In this document: positions 56,085 through 64,000 of the stretch, piece after piece
Layout: each line of letters opens with the position of its first letter
Numbering within the stretch: position 1 is the stretch's first letter
Assembly (NCBI RefSeq): GCF_037893015.1
Contig: NC_133665.1
Span: 19,443,207 to 19,507,206, forward strand
DNA length: 64,000 nt
Direction: 5' to 3'
From: Macrotis lagotis
Lineage: Eukaryota; Chordata; Mammalia; Peramelemorphia; Peramelidae
Notes under the pieces: model-generated
What the model saw: only the letters and a program-made list of their open reading frames with translations
The model's database searches: none
Told to the model about the DNA's origin: nothing
Program-made: the position numbers and the translations under genes

Positions 56085-56215
56085 ACCTCTCCCTCTAATT
56101 AGCTACATTTTGTTCAAGTTACAACTTTTCTGGGTCTTAATTTCCTCAACTGTAAAATTATGGAGTTGAACTAGTTGACCTCTTATGCCTCTTCCAGTGT
56201 TGTCTAATGACTCCT
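56085..56215 (+). mobile_element. MIR-type relic
   Basis: 'ttcaagttacaacttttctgggtcttaatttcctcaactgtaaaattatggagttgaactagttgacc'. Confidence 0.55.
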
Positions 56216-56559
56216 GCATCAAATTCAGCTAGTATTGTCCAACTTGCCAAGTTCTTTTATAATATAATATATATATAATATTACATAATTAATTAATAAA
56301 TAATATATTCTTTTATAATATAATATAATAATTTACCTAGACAAGTAAATCACTTTGCTAATACACATCCTCTCTCTCTCAGTTAAGCCAGTTAGGCTCA
56401 TTACTGATCCCTTACTCCACCACCCACAGCTGTTCCCTGATCCTCTCTGTCATTTCCAAGAATATTTATTCTTCTAGGCTGATTTCAAGTTTCAACTATT
56501 AAGCATATAGGTTTTACCATATGGCTTGTCATTCAGTTGTTCTCTTTGTTCCCTGTTGT
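56216..56559. other. AT-rich intron sequence
   Basis: TAATATA-rich stretch 56255-56330. Nothing else. Confidence 0.45.
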
Positions 56560-56705
56560 CATGACTAGATTTCCCCAAATAGATTGCAAGCTTCTTGATA
56601 ACAGGAAATTCTTTTGTATCTTCCACAGTACCAGCAGGGCTGGATAGTAGTAGATATCCAGCTGTACTTGACCAAAAATATTCATTGATTGTTTGATTGA
56701 TTCCA
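56560..56705 (+). mobile_element. L2-type 3' end
   Basis: 'agattgcaagcttcttgataacaggaaattctttt', 'attcattgattgtttgattgatt'. Confidence 0.6.
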
Positions 56706-57093
56706 AGCACGGAGCTGTGCTTCTGTCTGGATTCAAATCAATAAATATTTATTAGGTATCCTTGAGAAGATGCTTATTTTCATAGGATGCTGAAGGGAAT
56801 AGTCACTCAGGTCAGCTTTCTAGGATATTCCAACAAGGAATGAAGGAGGTTAAGAGATAAGAAAGGTAAGAGGTCATAGTTCTTCTGTAGCTTTATCAGC
56901 AGTCAACAATAGAATTAAGGGAATTCTTTGGGCAAAGAATTGTTCTTATTCAATTTATCCCTGTCTTGACTGTCAGTTGGCTTTGGAATAGAAATATTAA
57001 TTATGACAGGAGAAATAAGTGACTCCTATGGTAAAGGGGCATATGTTCTATAAAATGAACTAGCATTTCTGGAGCTGAGACATCCCCCAAATT
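56706..57093. other. Intron sequence, nothing recognised
   Basis: No repeat or coding call. Confidence 0.45.
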
Positions 57094-57234
57094 CTCCAGA
57101 TCAAGAGTTCTCAACCTTTTTCTGTGTTGTGGAACCCTTCTCAAAGAGAATTATTAAATTATCAAGAGAAATAATTTATGGATAGAGCTCTTGGGAGGTC
57201 TATAAATATCAGGTTAAGAACCTCTGCTCCAGAT
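57094..57234. mobile_element. Small hAT-like element with perfect 8-bp target-site duplication
   Basis: 125-base element 57102-57226. Left end caagagttctcaacct; right end (reverse) cagaggttcttaacct. ctccagat at 57094-57101 and 57227-57234. No coding capacity. Confidence 0.82.
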
Positions 57235-58029
57235 CATCTCTGACCCACTAATGTCATTTGGTTGGGCACTGAAATGTTTGAGAAATTATGTATGGGCTTA
57301 TAAACAGAGCAGACTGGAGAGAGGACAGGAGAAGGAGGACATGGAGTGGGACCTTCAGGGCACTGACTTGAGAGAGATGGGAGTAAGGGAATTGGTAGTT
57401 GGAAATGGGGAATAAGGTTTTACATCAGGAGTTCAGGATCACTGTGATAGAGTTCTAAAGAGGTGGAAGCTTGCTATCTATTGAGGAATGAGTCCAGACA
57501 GAGGATCTGTGACTTGAGAAAGTTTCACTGAGGGAAGCAGGAGATTATACTCTAAGTGACCAGTAGAGATAACTCCTAATATAGATAGTATGCCCAGTAA
57601 AGAGCACAGATAGACCTCCCAACAAAAAGCAGACCTCCCCAGAGAACATTGTAACCCTGTAATGCTGGAATTGCTCTGTCATGATTGGGAGTGTGCCCAA
57701 CCACGCATGTGTGCCCTTTTTGTCTCCCTCCAAACTCTCTGAATCTGTGCCTTCCCTTATTAGTAATGTAATAACTTGTAGGACAGTTTATATCATGTGC
57801 AAATATGGGCAATCTTCTCGTTATTTATTTGCAATTTTTGTCTGTTTAAATACCTTTTCTTTGAACTGATATGTGTCCTGGTTAGTAGGTGAAAATTAAC
57901 ATATCTGTGGGCACTTGAGCTATAGTCAGCTGTGGAGCTGACTCACTGAGTGATTTGAACCTGGCTTCACTTTCCTGGGAGTCCATGAGAGAAAGGATGA
58001 TAGTACCTCTGTGTTTTACAATAGGCAAA
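57235..58029. other. Intron sequence, nothing recognised
   Basis: No repeat or coding call. Confidence 0.45.
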
Positions 58030-58500
58030 CTATCTTTGAAACATCATAGTTATTTCTAGGAGTGGGGATTTGGGAGGATGTTGACAAGACTGGAGTACAT
58101 CTGGAAGAGGACAATCAGGTTGGCAAAGGGATTTGAAAATAGGTTATAAGATCTGTTCAAGAAAACAAGGTCGTTTTGCCTAGAGGAGGGAAAAAGCCTT
58201 AGATGGGGAATGGCATTTTTCTTCATGTGGAAAAAGAATTAGATTTGTTTTTCTTGGTCCCAGAGGGCACAATTAGAAGCAAGGGTTGGAAGTTACAGAG
58301 AGGCAGATTTCAGTTCAATGCAAGAGAAGCTTCCTTACCATTAAAAATGCCCCAAAGTAAAAAGGGGATGTTTTGAAATGTAGTGAGTTCCCCTTCACAG
58401 GGTACTCGAAGACCACTTGTTCAGAATGTTATATTGGAAATTACTCTTCAGGTATGGGTGGACTAGATGAACTTTCAACTCTGAAAACCTAAAACAAGCC
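58030..58500 (+). repeat. Old interspersed repeat, unnamed
   Basis: 'gaagcaagggttggaagttacagagaggcagatttcagttc', 'ccaccttgttcag'-like middle and 'atgggtggactagatgaactttcaactctgaaa', a phrase frequent in amniote genomes. Confidence 0.4.
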
Positions 58501-58544
58501 TAGGTATGTAAGAAGAGATGAAAATCTGGTCCATGGATAGAGAT

Positions 58545-58700
58545 AGCTTATCCTTAGCATCTTAGAACTGAAAGGGTTATCTAGTCCCACCTACTTCTTC
58601 ATTTTATAGATGAGGAAACTGGGATCAGGAAACAACATTCCAGAAACTTATTAGTAAGTTAGACAGTGGCAAAAATAGTACTGGATCCAGATTTGCTGTG
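58545..58700 (-). repeat. MIR-like dispersed relic
   Basis: 'cttagaactgaaagggttatctagtcccacc', 'tttatagatgaggaaactgggatcagg'. Confidence 0.5.
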
Positions 58701-58959
58701 ACATGGGAAGAAAAAAAAGCACAATGACCACAGGTTATGCTTTAACACCCCAAATTTTCCTTGGAAGAAAAGATTTCATTGCTCATGGTTATGTTACTCA
58801 AATTTATTAGCTATAACTGCAATGACACATTAGTTCCAAGCATATACCTGTGAGATAGTTGTACATGTATCATATACATATATTCGTACCTTCCATACAT
58901 GTCTGAGTGGGTCCTCAGTGATACTTTTGCTGAAGGGAACATTTAAAAGTAGGCAAGTT
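58701..58959. other. Intron sequence, nothing recognised
   Basis: No repeat or coding call. Confidence 0.45.
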
Positions 58960-59385
58960 GACAAAAGGGCAGTTAGGCGATCCAGTGAATAGAGTGCTGG
59001 GTTTGGACTCAGGAAGATTCATTTTTCTGATTTCTAATACAGCCTCTGTCACTTACTGTGTGATTCTAGGCAAGTCATTTAACCCTGTTTGCCTCAGTTT
59101 CCTCCATAAAACAAACTGGAGGGAAAAAAAGCAAACTTCTCTGGAAAATGGTCACAAAAAGTTGGACAGAGGGGCAGCTAGGGTGGGTGATAGATCACTG
59201 GCCCTGGAGTCAGGAGGATCTAGTTCAAATTCGACCTCAGCCACTTAAAAATTACCTAGCGGTGTGACCTTGGGCAAGTCACTTAACCCCATTGCCTTAA
59301 ATAAATTTAAAAAAATTTTTAAATTATAAAAAAATCAGAGTTGGGCACATTTGAAGTATGACTGAACTGAACTGAACAAATTGGC
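58960..59385 (+). mobile_element. Mon1-like SINE carrying a W-type SINE
   Basis: Mon1 arms 58968-59168 and about 59327-59385 ('gttggacaga' | 'agttgggcacatttgaagtatgactgaactgaactgaac'). W SINE 59171-59325 between them, with agttggaca / agttgggca as the probable target-site duplication. Confidence 0.82.
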
Positions 59386-59564
59386 AAAAGACAAATAAAT
59401 GTAGTACTATGTCTGTTGCCACGTGGCACTAGAACATCCTGACCCATCCCAGGGCTAGAACCATTGGCTTCCTCCTTCCATCCCAGGATGAGAAAATCAA
59501 AGCACCATCAGAACCTGACCCTACTGTTGATTACAAGCAAGATTGTAACATTTTCCTTCAGGAG

Positions 59565-59770
59565 AGCTTAACCACTTTTGTATCATATCCCTTTGGTACG
59601 AAACATTTTCTCAGAATAATATTTTAAAATAATGAAGGGAATACTAAATTTTAGTTACAGGTTATAGAAAATAAAGGTGTCATTTTTTTGCCATCCAAGA
59701 TCATAGACTCTCTGAAATGTATGCATAAACTCCTTAGGAGGGTCTGTAGAACACCTGATCTACTGTCTCT
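59565..59770 (+). mobile_element. hAT-like relic, related to 44338-44830
   Basis: 'gcttaaccacttttgtatcatatccctttgg', 'tctcagaataatattttaaaataat', 'ggagggtctgtagaacacctgatc'. Ends degraded; target-site duplication not found. Confidence 0.45.
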
Positions 59771-59941
59771 ATTCTCCATTGGCTAGCAAACTCCCCTTCT
59801 CTTTTTCTCAGACTCCCTGTGATTCCAGAGCAGACTGTCTAGTGAGGATTTTATATTTGATTTAAACTAATAGTCATAGAAGAGCTCCACTGAATAGATC
59901 TTACTCCATACCATTTCTTTTTATTTTCTTTTGAAAATAAA

Positions 59942-59996
59942 AATTTTTGGCTGCAGTCTTCTCTGACCATGGCCCAGCCAAGGCTGCTTGACTGTT

Positions 59997-60052
<56 letters not shown>

Positions 60053-60947
60053 CCTAGCCCTTCTTATGTGTAGTAACTTTTTAAATAAATTTTTGTTTTG
60101 TTTCCACCCATGCTTTCCGGAGTCTGAATAATGATTCCCCATAGGCAGAACTGAACCCAAGTAGCCAGTGACTACATTTTGGCGACCAACGAAGGGATTC
60201 TCTCTGCCCAGTCTGGGAAACTGGATCCAGCTCCATAAGATTCAAGCAACAGGCCTACAGCTAGTGAACTCGGCAGAACATCAGTCTCTATCTGATCCTG
60301 ATTGTTCACACCCCTTGGATGTCACATCAATCAAGTTTTGTCTGCAGAATATTCCCTCTCCAAATGGGCCCCTAACAAGTTAGGTTAGGTAGGGAGACTG
60401 CTATGCCCCTTCACAGCTTTGAAGAAGTTCCAGAAGATGACCTTCATCCCAATTCTCCAGAAGAATCTGGGTCCTTAATAATTTGAGGAGAATTATGATA
60501 CTGAGAAAACTGGGCATGGGAGTGATGAGATCAGTTGGAGACAAACTTTGTAAATCTTTTGTTCACATTGTAAAGGGAATCTTCCTTTATCATTTAATTT
60601 AGACCACACCTGAGGGCCTGACCTTCAACCTGATTTGAGTTGCATTCTTTTTTGGTGGGACAGCCAGAGAGCCAAGATCACCCAAAAGAGATACCTCCCC
60701 AAGAGGCAAAATCTCCAAAGATGGACTTGGGTCATGCCCAGGTCACCACCCCCCTCTGATGGAATCTGGGGGAGTTGACCTCTTTGACCTTGCAGTTTCC
60801 TGTGGAACCCTGGTCAGCTGGCCTGGCCAATATTTAATCAGCAATCCAGGTGGTCTTCTCTTAAAACTCTTTCTAACTTTTCTATCCCTTTCTTAATATA
60901 CTGTAACTTCCTTTAATAAACCTCTATTTTCTTTCCCCCCAAAAAAA
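59942..60947 (+). mobile_element. Endogenous-retrovirus-derived fragment with LTR end, primer-binding site and A tail
   Basis: 59942-60176: LTR R/U5-like sequence with AATAAA (60084) ending CA at 60176; a (TC)n expansion lies at 60000-60048. 60180-60198: tggcgaccaacgaagggat, a tRNA-Arg-type primer-binding site with one inserted A. A non-coding leader follows. The right end (60880-60940) again has gtaacttcctttaataaa, like the left R region, then A7. No gag, pol or env frame. gaaaataaa at 59933-59941 and 60948-60956 could be a target-site duplication, though A-rich. Confidence 0.55.
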
Positions 60948-60956
60948 GAAAATAAA

Positions 60957-61684
60957 TTTTTTTGAAAATTTCCCCTATCCCCTAAGAATTCTAAAGCACA
61001 TATTAAGTATAAAAAATTTTAATTTCCCCCAGGCATTTTGAGAAAACCTGCCCTTTTCTTCAAGTCTACCTTTGCCTTTGCAGATCTCACATTAGGTTGT
61101 AGCTTAAATCCCTCATGCATAAAGATTATGTTGTTTTGGATTAAATTTTATAAAGAACCACATATTAGTCTGACAGTCTGTCCTCATCGCTTCTCGCTGA
61201 ATGTATTTCTTCCCCCAGACCAAGTATGAAAGACCAAGGCTTATAATAACACAAGCTGGGTTTGTTTGTTTGTTTTTTCCTCTTCCTTCCTCTATAAAGT
61301 AAATCTGTCCAGACTAGAACCCTGGTAACTTTAGGATTACAACAGGGAGTGTCCAATACCAGTCACATTGAGGAGAATCACTAACTTTAAAATGCAGACT
61401 TGATTGAGGATCCATGAAGGATAGTATCTTAGCTAGCAAGCCCAGCACCTTGAGTCAGCTGTGATTCTAGTTGGTTGAGCTGGAGGAAGTAATTTTTAAC
61501 CTTTCTGAATCCTGGTTTAAAATTCTGAATGTATCACCAGTTTTGTCTACCTTCAAGTTCATGGCACTTTAAGGGGCCATTCAAACTTAGATCTTGGAGC
61601 CTCCGTTTGCATTGTCTGTCTCTGACCAATCCATCTGGCACCTACTTTGAAGACAGATAAATAGGAAGGAGTATTAATGGTCTC
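60957..61684. other. Intron sequence, nothing recognised
   Basis: No repeat or coding call. Confidence 0.45.
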
Positions 61685-61785
61685 CCAGAGCTCCTTGATG
61701 GCAGGGACTGTCATTTGCCTTTCTTTGTATCTCCAGAATTAGTACAGTCTAATAGAGCTCTGACAGATGCTTGCTGTGGATTGAC
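61685..61785 (+). mobile_element. L2-type 3' end
   Basis: 'agagctccttgatggcagggactgtcatttgcctttctttgtatctcc'. Confidence 0.6.
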
Positions 61786-62954
61786 AACTACCTAGTCACA
61801 GGTAGCCAGCTCTCAATTCTGAGGTAGTGATATTCCTGGTCTTTCAAGGTGTCTTTCCCTGGAGTTCTGTCTTGGGTTGGCAATCCTAATGGGGCAACTT
61901 GAATCTTTCCCATGTGGTCTCTCTACATTTGCTACAGTTCAACACTGGTCTCTTGTCTGCTGGGAGCCCCACTGATTTGGCCGATATATGTTTCAGTGGA
62001 GGGAAAAGAAAAATGAGCAGCTTTTCTGGGCCCTGGAATTGTCACTAACAAGTATTTATCAGTCACTTTCCTGGTGCCAGTCACTGTACTTGTTCATGAA
62101 GAAAGAACAATCTTTCCCCTTCCCTTAAAGTCTGGTAGAGAAAGACAGAGCATCAAAGAAGGCTGAAAATTGAGTGGGCAGGTGGAGATAGTTCATTCAG
62201 GGTACTTAGGTCAGGGTCATGGTGGTGAGAAAGTCTGGAGAATCAAGAATGCAGCCTGGGGGTGGGGGAGAGACATGACTGACCTGCATCCTCTTTAAAC
62301 TGGGAATTCTGGGAGGAATCAATCAGAGGGGACAACTGCAGAGGTGGGGGTTCTAACCAATGTAAGAAGTAGTCCTGGGTGGAGGGAGCTTCCAGGGAGA
62401 AAAGGTTTCTGTGGCATAGTTTAAAAAAAATCCTGTGGAGATTTAGGAATACAACCTAGAGAGGAATGAAGACAAGGCTGGCTTGGGTATCCTCCTTCAA
62501 ATGATGACTCAAGCTATAGCTTGACTCAATACTCTAAATTCATTGAAATATAAACCAAAAAAAAAATCTAAAAATTAAAAAGAGAATCCCAGATTAGCCT
62601 TCACAAATGTAATATCCCCTCACTCATGGTTCTTTTAAGGTTTATCATCTCCTCAAACTCAGCTCCAAACCCCTATTTTCATTGAATCACAGCAGACCAA
62701 TCCAGCAATCATGAGTTCAAAACAGAAAACATTTAATGAAAAGAATGCAAGGCAAAAGACAAAGAATGGGATGGAGTGTTCAGCATTCCTACTACTTATC
62801 TTTCGAAGACTGCCTCCCCCAATCTCTAGATGAATCTACTCCCCTTTCTTACTCTTACTCTGTCAATTGCAAGCCTACTTTGCATTCACGACATTGAGAA
62901 GTGCTTAGGCATACTTAGTTTTAAGGGAGAGTTTTTAGATACAGTTAGTGATAC
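61786..62954. other. Intron sequence, mostly unrecognised
   Basis: 62045-62150 resembles the start of the 38762-type repeat ('tggtgccagtcactgtacttg'). Otherwise nothing named. Confidence 0.4.
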
Positions 62955-63078
62955 AAGAAGAAGAAAGAGGAAAAGGAGCAAAAGCAGAAGGAGGAGGAGA
63001 AAAGAAGAAGAAAAGGGGAAGAGGAGGAAGGGGAGGGAGAAAGTGAGTAAGAAGAAGAGAAGGAGAAGGAAATGGACA
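62955..63078. repeat. Purine-rich (GAA/GGA)n tract
   Basis: About 120 bases nearly all A/G on +, with a few interrupting C and T. Confidence 0.9.
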
Positions 63079-63454
63079 TAAACAAAACATTTTTTAACTA
63101 TACCAGAGAGAGTGCAAAGGATACATATTAAATTTAATATAGTTTAAAAATAAACTACATAGATGAAATTCATTTTTATTTACAATCCTATTTTCCCTTT
63201 GTATATTGAAATGTTTTCATTTATTGATGTTTATTATCAAAAAGAAAATTTATATTAAAAGTAAACTGGGTATACTGAGCTCATGAAGCCTTCTGGAAAA
63301 TGTAATTTAGAAACTTTCCCCAATCAATGAGCATTTTTGGAATGTGATATCTTGGACCATTCCTCTATATGTAAAATGATTACCTATGTCCAAGGTTTAT
63401 TGTAAGGGAAACATTTTAAAAACCTGGGTTCTGTACAACCTTTATCAGATTATT
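63079..63454. other. AT-rich intron sequence
   Basis: No repeat or coding call; may include degraded L1 3'UTR. Confidence 0.4.
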
Positions 63455-63592
63455 CCCTGCCATGGGGAGTGGGGAGAAAAGGGAGGGTGGTAGAAAAATG
63501 TGGGACTGAAGAGCTTGCAAAAGGATGTTAAAAACTACCTTTGCATGTAATTGGAAGAAATAAAAAACTGAAAACAAAACAAAACAAAAACT
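63455..63592 (+). mobile_element. L1 3'UTR terminal fragment
   Basis: 'catggggagtggggagaaaagggagggtggtagaaaaatgtggg', 'tttgcatgtaattggaagaaataaa', then (AAAAC)n. Confidence 0.6.
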
Positions 63593-63599
63593 GGTTACT

Positions 63600-63755
63600 A
63601 AGTCAAAAGGACACTTACCATAGCTCTGTGACCTTGAGTATTTTACTATGACCTTCTTTAAGCCCATTTTTCCTTTGGAGAAAATTGAGGGGAACATGTT
63701 TTATGTATTTTATAAGATTTCTATGAGAACCAAATGAGATCATATACTAATACCT
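63600..63755 (+). mobile_element. MIR-like relic
   Basis: 'ctctgtgaccttgagtattttac', 'gaaccaaatgagatcatatac'. Confidence 0.45.
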
Positions 63756-63864
63756 TCCCTGGAGATAGTACTATGTATTTCCTTCACAGATATACTTTCT
63801 ATCTATTTGTATAGAGATAGTTTATATCTATATGTTATCATTTCCAGGATGTGCTGTTTCTTTA

Positions 63865-64000
63865 CAGGAGACTATAAGCCCCTTGAGGTCAAAGACTGTT
63901 AGGTTTTTGTTTCTGTTCCCAGGGTCTAATAGTGTCTTTTTCTTGTTCATTCGTTTCAGTTGTGTGCACATAGCAGAGATACTGGAGTAGTTTGCCAAAT
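63865..64000. mobile_element. L2-type 3' end and the start of a Mon1-like SINE (-)
   Basis: 63868-63935 'actataagccccttgaggtcaaagactg'. From 63945 'gttcattcgtttcagttgtgtgc...gatactggagtagtttgcc' is a reverse Mon1 cut by the window end. Confidence 0.6.

Noticed and set aside
62830-63081. 83-codon frame ending in a K/R-rich tail
   Set aside because: The tail is the purine repeat; no homology or splice context.

Overview
The window is vertebrate nuclear DNA, almost entirely intron and old repeats. The repeats point to a marsupial, probably an Australian one and possibly a dasyurid. The evidence is many copies of a tRNA-headed SINE ending in 'gccttgcaaaaac'+A (W-type, WSINE1-like), a second marsupial SINE with a 'ggcaaaccattccagtatctttgccaagaaaa'-type 3' body (called Mon1-like here), a Mar1-like SINE, marsupial-type LINE-1 (L1) 3' ends, L2 and MIR/CORE-SINE relics, and no prokaryotic-style gene density. 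Family names come from recognition, not a library search.

One real host exon is visible, at 32967-33090 on +. It has a polypyrimidine tract and AG acceptor before it and a GTAAGT donor after it. Its peptide matches, from memory, the second coding exon of BMERB1 (C16orf45), a small bMERB-domain protein. The rest of the window would then be introns 1 (left) and 2 (right) of that gene. No other BMERB1 exon and no other host gene was found.

Layout. 1-15 kb: intron 1 with copy A of a composite L1 derivative (237-3257), then a dense pile of nested SINE and L1 insertions. 15-19 kb: copy B of the composite element, itself carrying a nested, internally deleted copy. 19-28 kb: L1 ORF2 tails, MIR and L2 relics and a solo endogenous-retrovirus LTR. 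28-31.4 kb: copy C, the best preserved, with ORF1 open except for two nonsense codons. 31.4-33 kb: a W SINE, an L2 carrying a small hAT-like transposon, then the BMERB1 exon. 33-40 kb: intron 2 with two local duplications, MIR, L2 and SINEs, and a repeat-free block. 40-45.5 kb: two L1 tails on +, W SINEs and a hAT-like element whose end was hit twice by SINEs. 45.5-64 kb: sparse relics, a long pyrimidine tract, small hAT-like elements, and a retrovirus-derived fragment with a tRNA-Arg-type primer-binding site.

The most notable system is the composite family. Read on -, each full copy has an L1-like 5'UTR (beginning GGAGCCAAGATGG), an L1 ORF1 (coiled coil, RRM, CTD), no ORF2, three SINE-derived modules in reverse orientation, and an A-rich 3' end, between short target-site duplications. 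It resembles the HAL1 ('half-L1') class but has reverse SINE modules built in. All three full copies lie antisense to the host gene and upstream of its exon.
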